A stretch of 64,000 nt of DNA from Heliocidaris tuberculata (lineage: Eukaryota > Echinodermata > Echinoidea > Camarodonta > Echinometridae), in assembly GCA_025618425.1 (NCBI GenBank), contig CM046832.1, forward strand, positions 69,237,707-69,301,706. Reading direction: 5' to 3'. The position numbers were made by a program, and so were the translations under genes. A model generated the notes under the pieces. The model was not told the origin of the DNA. It saw only the letters and a list, made by a program, of their open reading frames with translations, and made no database searches. Each line of letters begins with the position of its first letter. The stretch's first letter is position 1. Shown here one piece after another: positions 50,360-60,743 of the stretch.

Positions 50360-51079
50360 CTACAAACTTTGCTAACAATCTTGCAATAGGGCTTAAAGGA
50401 GAAGCAGCAAATATGAATCTAATTACTGTCATAATTGGTGTTCTTGTGGGTGGTTCCTCCAAGACTCCCCCCCCCCCCCCCCCCCATATTGGTAGGCACC
50501 CCCATCTGTATTAATTTAGATCCTCCTTGCCTAAGGATAATCTCTGCCAATTTTGGTTGAAATCCACCACCAGCAAAGTTTTGAGAAGAAGTAAAATGCA
50601 CGTGTACAATACATGTACATACTGCATGTAAATACATGTACTGTATGTAGAGACAAAACTGAATTTTACAAAAAACTTAACCAAGCTTAACTGTCATTAG
50701 GTGACCTTTAATGTGATGAAAATGTAAGATTTGGGTATTCATTTGAAAGAAGATGACATGAAGACAATCCCTACCAAGAATGATGCCAACTTTCAAAGAA
50801 TTTGAACAAATACTTTTCAAATAAAAGTAAAAATTCAAAAACTTAACCTCAGGTTTAGTTTTTGGAAAACAATTTAACTCAATTGACCTTAATTGACCTT
50901 TGACCTTGACTTCTGACCTGAAATTTGTTCCCAATTATTTGTGTTACTCTACATCCCTTGTGTTCAAGTTTCATGGAAATCGAACATATACTTTTGAAAT
51001 GAGAGCATTTCCAAAATTGTTGACACCGCCTATGTCTCGCTTTTTGCTTACGCAGGTGAGACAAAAAGGGTGATAAACA

Positions 51080-51531
51080 ATGTTGGGTACCTCGAGATCG
51101 ATCTTGATCTCGAGACCAGTCTCGAGATCGGCATCAGTAACCTTGATCTTGTTCTTGATCTCGAAGGTGTTGGTCTTGATCTTGATCTTGATCTCGGAGC
51201 TTCTGTTCTCGGAACTTTCGCTCGAGACCGCTCGAGATCAACATTGTTATCACGTAAATTATCATATGAAAAAGCTTTTAAAATCGTTTACCAATCGGCG
51301 AAAACACAACTCAGTGTCGGGTACCTCGAGATCGATCTTGATCTCGAGACCAGTCTCAAGATCGGCATCAGTAACCTCGATCTTGATCTTGATCTCGGAC
51401 ATATCTGATCTTGATCTCAGATGTTCTGATCTCGATCTTGAGCTGCGGATCTGGATCTGGATCTCAGACTGTCTGATCTTGATCTTGATCTTGATCTTGA
51501 TCTCGGACCCTCTGGTCTTGGACCCAACACT
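51080..51531. mobile_element. Foldback-like element of GATCTTGATCTC motifs
   Basis: Ends TGTTGGGTACC and, reverse-complemented, TGTTGGGTCC are inverted. The body is made of GATCTT and GATCTC hexamers, with a 70-bp block GGGTACCTCGAGATCGATCT... duplicated at 51086 and 51319. Overlapping open frames here on both strands are repeat-encoded (Asp-Leu-Asp-Leu or Ile-Ser-Arg-Ser) and are not genes. Confidence 0.65.
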
Positions 51532-52617
51532 GGTGATAATTTTTTTTTTTTCTCTTTCTTTCCAAAGCCTGACAGTACCTCTAAGTTTGAGATGTTGTTT
51601 CTTTGAAGGACATCTCAGCCAAAAGATGTTTATCATTCTCTGTCCATTCAATATATATATTTTCTCACCTTTTCTACATTTGACAAATTCCACTTTATAA
51701 GAGAATGTCCACACTGTAGAATCTATATGCAGTGTCACATTAGTCATGTTCATATTCCAAGGACTGCCAACAATACGAGACAAAGAATGTAGCCTGTAGC
51801 ATGATCTTCTAATCTAATTTCAGTTAATGATTCATATGCATGAAGTATCAACATTTTATTGAATTTGAAAGAACAGTATGGCACGAAACAACAGCTCATC
51901 AGTCAATTAAATTTAGCACCTGGTACAAATAAACATTTTTGTCACAACCACACTTTAAAGATCTTAGCAAACACGTGGATGAGTGTTAAGATACACTGCA
52001 TAGGATTTCCAGTAATCCTCATAATACAGAAATATCATGATTTCCTGTCGAGTCGAGCACAAGAACAAGTGTACAATGAAGGTGGACAAGACTTTGACAT
52101 TGTTTAATCGACTTACATGTATATGTCAACAGAGTTTCTACTGAGCATAGATCATTTTTCTTTCAATTCCTTGTCATCATGTGAACTATTTGGTTATTTC
52201 TTATTCTTACTTTTATTCAAATGTACTGTGTCACTACCCAGAGATGGTTTACAGGACATTTGCTTTATGAGACATTTAACTAATACCTTTGTTAATAATG
52301 TACATTTCAAACCACACAGCTCCCTTCATGTCTTTTAAATATCTACCTTTTAAGTTTAAAGCAAGGCATATCAAAATGAAAGAAAACCCTGAAAGCAGAA
52401 CATGACAACATACAAGTCCAAGATATGTTCCGAGTTGTCATTGGAGAGCATGGGTGACATGATTCAACACATGTGGATTCACACGCAAGGGTTCTAGAGG
52501 ATAATGGGTGGTGACAAGCAAGTTCTCTTCAAAACACAACTGAATATGTTCAAAATATAGGTCACTTTGACATACATGTAAACTCCGCCATCATTTTGGC
52601 AATCGTAGTATCAGTAG

Positions 52618-52838
52618 AATGAGCCAGTTCGTAATCACAATTTGCGCATGTGCAGATAAAGGTAATTGGTACCGAGTACAATTGACCTTTATACACTATC
52701 ATTTTCTACGCACCACGATGTGCGCACCAGTATGATTTTACTTGTTAAACAAGTAGCATGTCCACCAAAACAGATGCGCATACAAATTGGCGTCATTTCA
52801 GGGTCATTTATACCATGTACTCTCATGAACTCGCTTAT
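52618..52838. mobile_element. MITE with TIR AATRAGCCAGTTCGTAAT, copy 2
   Basis: Same order of blocks as 48479-48699: AGCCAGTTCGTAATCACA, GTATGATTTTAC, TTAAACAAGTAGCA, CACCAAAACA, GTCATTTCAGGGTCATTT and an inverted right end. Confidence 0.8.
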
Positions 52839-55180
52839 TTCTTGGGCTTTTTTAAATGTCTTGCTAACAGTAAATGCAAGGAATCCATGTTCAATGTAAG
52901 AGAGCCACAGGATGTGACATGACAATGATTCATCAATTTAAATAAAATACATTTTATAATGCACAATGCATTTTGATTTGCAAGTCCTCCTACATGTACT
53001 CCTCCACTGCCCTCCTCCCCCCCCCCCCCCCCTCTCCACTGCCCTCCTCCCTCCCCCTCTCTCTCTTTCTCTCTCCCTCTCTCTTCCTGTCTACAGTATC
53101 TATCTCTGAAACAGAACTTCTCTTTATGCAAACTTCCAATTTCTATTATCATTATTAATATTATCATGCTTCTGTATAGATACATTTACTCAAGTGACTA
53201 ATGGTAACTTCCATCTTATTACCACTCTTCCTATGATTCCTACAATCAACTTAAAGACTGAACTGACAAATCTAGATATGTACATCTCAAAGACTTTATA
53301 AGACTGCTTTTTCATGGTATATTCCTGATAAATACAAACAAATCCTTTGTTCATTCCAACAAAAAAAATGTAAATAAAGCCATAGACGACTTTTAGAGCA
53401 CCTATACCTATTTTTTTCTCTCTCTATGAACAATCTGACATGTACACATGCTATATTTTTATGGGATTCCTTTTGTGACACCATGGTATCCATGGTGCTA
53501 AAAATGAGTAATATACACTGTATGTAAATGTTCCAACTCAGCTGCCTGAGCAAAGTGATATTTTCTTTAAAAAGTAAGCAGTATTTTCAGTATGACTGAA
53601 TAGTCTTAGTGCTACAAGCCTGAATCAAAAATTGAAAATTAATCCAGTGACATGATATCATCTTACTTTGTACATGTACATGTATATCACACTGACATTT
53701 ATTTTTTGTTCTAAAATAATGACAAATTAATCTAAAAAAGAAAAATAATGCCTAGCCATGGAGAACAAAAAAAAATAATTCTAACTATAATTAACAAAAA
53801 GATAATGCTACGTAAATTATCAAAAGGATAAAAACTTTCATTAAAAGACACTCTTAATAAGTAAAATTCATGTTAATGTAACTTGCTGATATGACACTTT
53901 GAAGTCAAATACACAACAAAGTGGTCAATAATAAAAAGACAATACATAGTTTATAACAGCCATCCAGATCAAAGAATTTTCAGAATTCTTTGAAATATCA
54001 ATCCCTAAAAAAATATTAATTTTTACAGATTAACAGTTTCAAGTGGTATATACATGTATGAGGTTGTGTTAAATGAATGATGAGGTATGATTATGATGAT
54101 ACCTCTCAAAGGAAAAACTTTACAACAGCTCAGAATTCTTGAAATCTTCTTATCTTTCAACTAAAATCAAATGATGATAATCTGATAAAATATCTGGGGT
54201 TTTACCACACTACATGTACACATGCAATTTAATAAGTTCATATTCAAACAGTCTGGAAATTAAGGATGTTTTGTTTATAATGAGAGTAATTTCCTGCTCC
54301 CCCATCAACACAGTAGTAGTTCCTGAGTCATGAGTTTCATCCATCACTTTGCATTTAAGTAGCTCAATCTGATGCAATATAAGGAAATACAAGTAGGTCT
54401 GCACACTCATTCTTCTTCCATTCTCAGCAACCTTATGGAAGTGGGCTAATGATAATCAGTCCCCCTGCAGGATTCTTCTACAACAAGGTAGTCATAGTGC
54501 TTGGTTTGTCATGCTTTAAATCACATGCAGCTGGCTAGATCTCTATCTGATCAAAAACTTTTCTCTACATCAGTACGATAATGCCATTTTATCTCGAGGT
54601 CCTAAATTAGATGGCCATGTGATTTCTGATGAGTTTACAAATCTTGCAGAAATGACTAATGTATTTTGCCTGTGGTCTTACTGAAGAATACCACCTTTTC
54701 AACAGATAGTAAATATGGTAACAAGTTGTATACATGTTCAACAATATTTCTGATAATTTGGAAGATTTCAGTATGTTTAACAAATATATTTCGTATATGT
54801 CAGCACATGCAATGACATCTTCACGTATTTTGTGAGCTCCTGTTTGTTTTTAGATTTATGCCGAGTAAGTACCAGGGCATGACTTTCAAATAGTAAAATG
54901 AGACCGTACAGCAAGTTCATTACTCCACTCTACTGGCTACAGGTTTGTTAATAACACTACCCTACACACGCAGCTATAAAACTGGAGAAAAAGAGGATTA
55001 GTAAGGAAGGCTTCCTGCCTTAAAAAACAATAACCTGCTCTCAGCACTGTACAAACACATGGTGGTGGATATAACCATGTTCTTGCAACACTTGCCATTA
55101 GAGGGGGCAATTTAACTCCAAACTAATCTTGCCAGAGAGTACTTTCCCTCTCTCATTTCACCAACTCTTAAAGCAGTTAA
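52839..55180. other. DMTF1 intron; no gene seen
   Basis: Non-coding. C run and CT tract at 53016-53090. No recognisable element up to the TTAA-flanked MITE at 55181. Confidence 0.5.
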
Positions 55181-55735
55181 AGGGCAATCCAGCCTTTATT
55201 AAAAACAATTAAAAAACTGTCTTGTGTTAAAGGAGAAAAACAGGAAAAACAGGATAGTGAAAGTTTGAAAAAAATCGGACTAAGAATAAGAAAGTTATGA
55301 ATGTTTAAAAAATGAGATCACTACATCTATGAGAATCTCAATGTGACAATTTAGTGCACCAATTGTGATGTATTCACAGTCAACCCTCCCATTTGTCATA
55401 CACCGAAATATCATAAAATTCCAGTTTTCTCCTGAGTGCCTTTTCCCCTCAAGGCAGTACTCAGAATATATTGTAGACAGCATATTGTTATCCAAAGAGA
55501 AAAGATCCTGTTATACATTTTGAAAAATTGCTGTTTCAGTCATTTTGTGTGTTGGAGCAAATGGGAAAGTTGACCGCTGCTACATCACAGTGACCGTACC
55601 CATACGGCCAATTTGAAATTCCCATATGTTTTTATAAAAACCTTTTTTAAAATCTTAACTTTCTTATTGCTTGACTGATTTCATTCAAACTTTCACCAAT
55701 CTGCTTCTCTGATTTTACCTAAGTTTGATTGCCAT
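55181..55735. mobile_element. TTAA-flanked MITE (T2/Kolobok-like)
   Basis: TTAA at 55177-55180 and 55736-55739. Ends AGGGCAATCCAG and, reverse-complemented, ATGGCAATCAAA. Inverted sub-terminal AAGAAAGTTATGAATG / TTAACTTTCTTATT. Its right TTAA is the left TTAA of the next element. Confidence 0.65.
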
Positions 55736-56315
55736 TTAAAGGGGAAGTCCACCCTGATATCAAGTTGGTTTTAAAAGAAGCAGAGAAATGAAAGAAACAG
55801 ATCAACTAAAGTTTGAGCAAAATCCGTTAAGATCGATCAGATATCAGGAAGTTATGAACTTGTTTAAGTTGTAATCTATCAAACACAAATAAACCTGTGT
55901 GAAACAAATGTATTCCTTCATCAACAACTACGAAAATGAAAATTCATGAAATTTTCTGTCCAGACCAAATGGGAGAGGAGCTCGCAAGATATGAATTTGT
56001 GTTTGATTGATTACAATTTCAGAAATTCATAACTTTATTTCTTGTCAAATTTTGCTAAAACTTTGATTAATCTGTTTCTTGCATTTTTCTGCTTTTATTA
56101 AAATCAACAAGTGAATGAGTAAATTACGCAATGCGTAATAAATGTCCCCGCCGGAAGTGCAGATCTGTGGAAATTAACTAGCCTGAACCTTAAAACTTCA
56201 GTGAAAAACTTTAGTGAATAAAATAATAATGTTAGTGCATGCAAAAGAAGAGAATACCAACAATGCACGTATACAACTGAAATATAAAACATGAAAACAT
56301 TATGAACCTTCAGCC

Positions 56316-57170
56316 ATTTTGAATAAATTTGCAAAAATTTGCATGAATAATGAATTTCAAAATTCTGTGTAGAAGTTTGGAAGCCCCCACCCAGCCCTAT
56401 CAGATAAAACAATCGGAATCAAAATCCGATGTGAAATAGAGGAGAAGTAGCATTTTTCGTCAATTTTGAATAAATTTGCATAAATTTGCATAATTAATGA
56501 ATTTCAAAATTCTGTGTAGAAGTTTGGAAGCCCCCACCCAGCCCTATCAGATAAAACAATCGGAATCAAAATCCGATGTGAAATAGACGAGAAGTAGCAT
56601 TTTTCGTCAATTTTGAATAAATTTGCATAAATTTGCATAATTAATGAATTTCAAAATTCGGTGTAGAAGTTTGGAAGCCCCCACCCAGCCCTATCAGATA
56701 AAACAATCGGAATCAAAATCGATGTGAAATAGAGGAGAAGTAGCATTTTTTGTCAATTTTGAATAAATTTGCACAACTTTGCATAATTAATGAATTTCAA
56801 AATTCTGTGTAGAAGTTTGGAAGCCCCCACACAGCCCTATCAGATAAAACAATCGGAATCAAAATCCAATGTGAAATAGAGGAGAAGTAGCATTTTTCAT
56901 CGATTTTGAATAAATTTGCATAAATTTGCATAATTAATGAATTTCAAAATTCTGTGTAGAAGTTTGGAAGCCCCCACCCAGCCCTATCAGATAAAACAAT
57001 CGGAATCAAAATCCGATGTGAAATAGAGAAGTAGCATTTTTCGTTGATTTTGAATAAATTTGCATAAATTTGCATAATTATTGAATTTCAAAATTCTGTG
57101 TAGAAGTTTGGAAGCCCCCACCCAGCCCTATCACATAAAACAATCGGAATCAAAATCGGCCAAGAAATGA
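56316..57170 (+). repeat. Tandem array, six units of about 147 bp
   Basis: AAGCCCCCACCCAGCCCTAT occurs at 56381, 56528, 56675, 56821, 56968 and 57112; spacing is 147, 147, 146, 147 and 144 bp. Each unit holds AAATTTGCATAAATTTGCAT, TTAATGAATTTCAAAATTC, GAAGTTTGGAAGCCCCC and CAATCGGAATCAAAATCC. Units are almost identical, so expansion was recent. Confidence 0.9.
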
Positions 57171-57204
57171 CAAAGAAGTAGCATTTTCTAACATTTGAGC
57201 ACAC

Positions 57205-57270
57205 AAGGACAGACGGACGGACGGACGGACGGACGGACACACACACACACACACACACGCACACACGAAC
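57205..57270 (+). repeat. (GGAC)n(AC)n microsatellite
   Basis: GACGGACGGACGGACGG followed by ACACACACACACACAC, directly after the 147-bp array. Confidence 0.9.
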
Positions 57271-57370
57271 GGAGCCCGTTTCATAGTCCCCTCGCGAACT
57301 TCGTTCGGCGGGGACAATTAAATCCAAGGGTGGACTTCCCCTTTAAACCTTGCATCAAGCTTATCTGTAC

Positions 57371-57509
57371 CTGACTGGTGTACATGTATCTCGTCACACA
57401 TGTCTGTCTCATCCTGACTTAAAGAGGGCACTGTTTGCCTAGGATTTCGTGCTGTAATGATGATCTGCCTTGTATTTCCATCTGTTCCAACAACATCTCC
57501 TTCAGAGCC
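57371..57509 (-). CDS. DMTF1: DMTF1 transactivation-region exon
   Basis: Reads GSEGDVVGTDGNTRQIIITA then RNPRQTVPSLSQDETDMCDE and IHVHQS. Acceptor TTTTTACAG and donor TCAG|GTACAG. Length 139 bp, phase 0 to phase 1, consistent with exons on both sides. RQIIITARNP is the same type of short beta-rich segment as in neighbouring exons. Acidic residues follow. A TTAA-flanked transposon ends only about 25 bp beyond the donor side (57342). Confidence 0.78.
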
Positions 57510-57913
57510 CTGTAAAAATTGAAGTACAGGTAGAAATAACAGAAGTGTAACTTTTTGGATCGCAAAACTAAAGTGCTCCCCCTAAAAAGTATCAGTCACA
57601 ATATGGATATGGATTCCCATTTTTTGCTGCCAACTGTTAACACATAAATATCTAAATTCTGGAATCTCAGCAGAAATTTCTTCACCCTAGGTCTAAATTC
57701 AGTAAATTGAGTGAAAAATTAATGTAAAGTCATACAAAAACAACATTTTTCAAACTAATCTATTCAACCTCAAGCCCCTGTTCTTCAAGAAAACTTCACA
57801 AAGTAGGGACTGCCTACATGGAATCTGTACTGCATCTGGAACGCATATCAGGGGAGCAATAGAGCAATAATATGGGACTTCTTATGGTAACCTGAAAAAA
57901 ATGCTCTACCAAC

Positions 57914-58083
57914 AGTAGCTCCCGGCTAAATTTCATCAAAGATATTGGGTTATGGTTGCAATTGGGTTTTTAGGTTAGGTTTAGGGTTAGGGTTATGGGT
58001 AGACAAAGTGTTTGGTCCAGGGTTGAAGTTAAGGTACAAATTTGCTTATGGGGCAATCGTCCAGGGCATGTATTATATAACCG
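57914..58083 (+). repeat. Dispersed repeat with telomere-like core, copy 2
   Basis: Shares TTTCATCAAAGATATTG, GGTTAGGTTTAGGGTTAGGG, CCAGGGTTGAAGTTAAGG and TATATAACC in the same order with the copy at 292-570. The telomere-like core is about 30 bp here. It ends about 8 bp from the DMTF1 exon at 58091. Confidence 0.7.
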
Positions 58084-58090
58084 TTCTTAC

Positions 58091-58245
58091 CTGTACATTT
58101 GTAACTTGGATGATGATATGATTATCTGAATGTACAGTGGTCATTCCCTCACCCATGAACAAGGAGCTTGTAGATGGAAGATGAGCCAAGGCTGACTGAG
58201 GGAGTATCAAGGATTGAAGTCCTGAGGCATCATCCATATTCACCC
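58091..58245 (-). CDS. DMTF1: DMTF1 transactivation-region exon
   Basis: Frame-compatible exon reading GVNMDDASGLQSLILPQSAL then AHLPSTSSLFMGEGMTTVHS and DNHIIIQVTNVQ. The acceptor is GTTTGAACAG and the donor TACAG|GTAAGAA. It enters in phase 1 and leaves in phase 0, matching both neighbours. The composition (Ser/Thr, Gln, paired Ile/Val) fits the DMTF1 C-terminal half; no domain is recognisable. A telomere-like dispersed repeat ends about 8 bp from the donor side, so the splice site lies at the very edge of a repeat. Confidence 0.8.
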
Positions 58246-58389
58246 CTGTTCAAACAAAGTTGTACACAACAACATTCAAAATCAGATATTCCTTGCAATC
58301 TGATTGAAAGTAATATTTACTTCTTTATTCAATTGTTGGGAGAAGAAAAACATAAAAAGGAAGTACTTTTTAAGTGCAATAGAAGTTAA

Positions 58390-59860
58390 AGGGTGACTAA
58401 AATAAAAAAAATAATTGCCCATTTTTCGTAGGAAGGAGTCATCAGGAGCCAAAAAATATCTATCACACACTTTTTTATGCATTCAGTCGTATTTCATAAT
58501 CATTTGAAAAGTACATTTTTGCTGATTTACACAGTCATAAGCCCCGCCCCTAAAAAAAAAACCCATCGAGCGACATCATGATCAAGTGATCTGTGACGTA
58601 CGAGAAGTAAGGGAAAATATTCCACCAACCTATATACCGTGCGCGCCCGCAGGCTAGGCCCGGCCCGGCAGGCCCAGCCCGGTGCCGAGCATGACATTCA
58701 CCGCATCGACCATTTGCATCGCATATTTTCGTGTGTTTAATTCATCACAATGACTTTGATTTTGGGACACAATTTCATCAATAATGCCAAATCGGTGTAT
58801 AGTTGCGGGCTGTATAGCAAGACCCCTAAAGATGATGTAAGCCTACATCATTTTCCTAAAGATGAAAATCTACGGAAATTGTGGGTCGCAAAGGTATGCT
58901 CACACAGGCAGAGTGGCAAGGGCCAAGCGAGTGGAGTACAATTTGTAGCGATCACTTTTCTTCTCGAGCAGCTGCAGCAGCTTCCCCCACGGCCCCTTCC
59001 CCCGCGACCCCTTCACCATGCTCTGGCGCGTCTTCTGCGAGGGGTTCAAACATAATGGTCGAATTCCCCTTGCCACTGCCATGACTGCACTTGAGCTTCT
59101 TCTCTTTCGGGATCGATAAATCATCTGATAAATCAGAGTTCGTATCTGGCTCAAAAAAAGTCCTCCAAATCAGACTCGCGATCACTATCCATCTCTCTAA
59201 GTTACTCGAAGAATTCAGCCAAAAATCTAAGTCAGTACTACCGTAGTACATGTAAAGCGAAGTATAAAAAATGCGAGAGTAAAAATAAACCAAACAAAAG
59301 CGTTCACCAGTCGCTTAGTACGAGGGGGAACATAGTTGCCGTACTAAAGATGTGTAGTACATTGTACAGACGCATAAAACGGCTGTGTACGCGTTTAAGA
59401 CCAATGCAAAACTATCGTTCGGCAAGCTCAGATGGATGAGAACATTGTTCAAAGAAAAGCTAAAAAAACAAAACAAGAGCTGTATATTTGGGCAAAAGTG
59501 TTCACTGATCTTAAAGAAAATATATTGATAATGATTATTCACTCCTTAGACTGTATTGATTAATTTCCCTTTTTCATAAATTGTCCGTTGAACAGAGGGG
59601 TCAAATACCGTATTGTGTGTATAATGTTACATTGCCGCAGCCTGCAGATCTTGTGCCTCTTACTCTTCATACGTCACTTGGGGGTGTGACGTTAATTAGC
59701 CAATCAGCTCACGAGTTTTAAAGAACGGTCCCCAAACCTCTACTTTTCCCCCTTTTTCTCCAAAACGAGACATAATTTTGACAATCAATTGCCAGATTCG
59801 TGATTTGAATGCAAAAATACATGGAAACAGCACCTTTTTTCTTTCTAATTTAGTCACCCT
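58390..59860 (+). mobile_element. Kolobok-like DNA transposon with TTAA TSD
   Basis: TTAA at 58386-58389 and 59861-59864. Ends AGGGTGACTAAAATAAAAAA and, reverse-complemented, AGGGTGACTAAATTAGAAAG. Together with TTAA this reads TTAAAGGG, the motif known from Xenopus T2-type elements, and TTAA targets plus a THAP-domain protein are hallmarks of the Kolobok superfamily. Inside, on the plus strand, is a broken THAP domain preceded by a GC-rich promoter-like region (CCCCGCCCC at 58542-58550). At 1471 bp it is too short for a full transposase, so it is a defective copy. It lies in a DMTF1 intron, opposite in orientation to the gene. Confidence 0.75.
58784..59083 (+). pseudogene. THAP zinc-finger domain remnant of a transposase
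   Basis: Read across three frames the region gives MPNRCIVAGC (58784-), then KTPKDDVSLHHFPKDENLRK and LWVAKV, then PSEWSTICSDHFSSRA. This matches the THAP C2CH zinc finger: two N-terminal Cys, FP motif, LRxLW, and a final CSxHF. Frame changes at about 58812-58822 and 58905-58920 break it, and the Ala/Pro/Ser-rich tail stops at about 59083. THAP domains bind DNA and occur in P-element, Kolobok and host THAP proteins. The THAP core is complete in content though not in frame. No DDE catalytic region was seen downstream. An intron-based explanation of the frame changes is possible but the joins are too close. Confidence 0.75.
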
Positions 59861-60158
59861 TTAACTTTGTCTTCCATTGTTTGCCACAGAAATTTCATGG
59901 GTGTCTCAATTTGATGTAAACATTTTTGGGGAAATATGGCATGAAACTTGCTTTACTACAGTATTGTTCAAAGTCCGACAGTTACAGTAATTTTTCTTCT
60001 TTATTTTCATTATCTTTATTACCTACATAATCAACAACACATACATAAATACAACACAGTAGCTAAATCTTCCAAAAGTCACCAAAAGGGCAACTTTTAA
60101 TACCTAGCCGATCGTCCATTAAAATGTACCATCTATACAATAACCAATTATGTAATCT

Positions 60159-60306
60159 GGGGCCCGTTGCACAAAACTTGCGTTTGAACCTAACTCAGGA
60201 AAATCAAACGCTACATTATTTTAAGCCAATCAGAAGTGCGCATTAAGGACTTGCGTTTGATTTTTAGGAGTTGCGATTAAACGCAAGTTTTGTGCAATAG
60301 GCCCCC
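60159..60306. mobile_element. Palindromic MITE with TIR GGGGCCCGTTGCACAAAACT
   Basis: Left GGGGCCCGTTGCACAAAACT(TGCGTTT) and right, reverse-complemented, GGGGGCCTATTGCACAAAAC(TTGCGTTT). 148 bp. The centre includes AAGCCAATCAGAAGTGCGC, a reverse form of the CTGATTGGCT core in the MITEs at 34695 and 48823. Confidence 0.8.
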
Positions 60307-60398
60307 TCAACATACTTTCTTCAGGCAATACAAGGTGGTATTTAAATTGACATTTCTGTGATTGTGTTCAATAAGCATGATAATCAAGGAACACTTAC

Positions 60399-60557
60399 CT
60401 GCTGAAGACCCAAGTTGTACATGTATAGGTACTTGCACAGTGAGTGTACCATTCTTGATCTCGTTTTGAGGATGGTCAAGGGATGGTGCTTGCACTACCC
60501 GCCTCTCTTCTTGGAGCCTGCGTCTGTTGTGAAGCATTCTCAAATGTTCTAGTAATG
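60399..60557 (-). CDS. DMTF1: DMTF1 exon after the DNA-binding region
   Basis: The exon reads LLEHLRMLHNRRRLQEERR, then VVQAPSLDHP, NEIKNGTLTV and QVPIHVQLGSSAG. The first part corresponds to the basic LxxLxxLH stretch that follows the third Myb repeat in DMTF1, and the VQVPIHV part resembles the alternating hydrophobic stretches (VQHVQIRV, LQIPVQI) of the vertebrate protein. Acceptor GATCTTTCAG-like (CTTTCAG|CA) and donor GCAG|GTAAGTG are strong. 159 bp, phase 1 to phase 1. It belongs to the transactivation half, which is poorly conserved in this family. Confidence 0.85.
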
Positions 60558-60743
60558 CTGAAAGATTGATAAAGACAGTATATCAGTTTAAATACTTATG
60601 TCTATATACAACATTTAGATACAAATACTTTATAAGTACTTCAGAAATGATAATTTTTAAAGAAAGTATTAATGTTTAAGGCATAAAAGAGAGAATCTCC
60701 CTTTGATTCCTTATGACAGATAGAGTTTCTGGTACACCACAGT

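Larger units (their letters stand above)
55740..57342. mobile_element. TTAA-flanked T2/Kolobok-like element carrying an inner insertion and 147-bp array
   Basis: TTAA at 55736-55739 and 57343-57346. Ends AGGGGAAGTCCACCCTGAT and, reverse-complemented, AGGGGAAGTCCACCCTTGG. The part 55740-56108 matches 11733-12310 (GAGAAATGAAAGAAACAGAT, AGTTTGAGCAAAATCC, GGGAGAGGAGCTCGCAAGAT). Between 56109 and about 57325 lies inserted DNA bounded by inverted TGTCCCCGCCG (56144) and CGGCGGGGACA (57307-57317), which contains the tandem array and a GGAC/AC microsatellite. Confidence 0.75.

Noticed and set aside
51080..51783. Open frames of 112, 206 and 173 codons on both strands
   Set aside because: Encoded by GATCTT/GATCTC hexamer repeats of a foldback-like element.
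58952..59293. 113-codon open frame antisense to the THAP remnant
   Set aside because: It is the shadow of the Ala/Pro/Ser-rich THAP tail; the THAP reading on the plus strand explains the sequence better.
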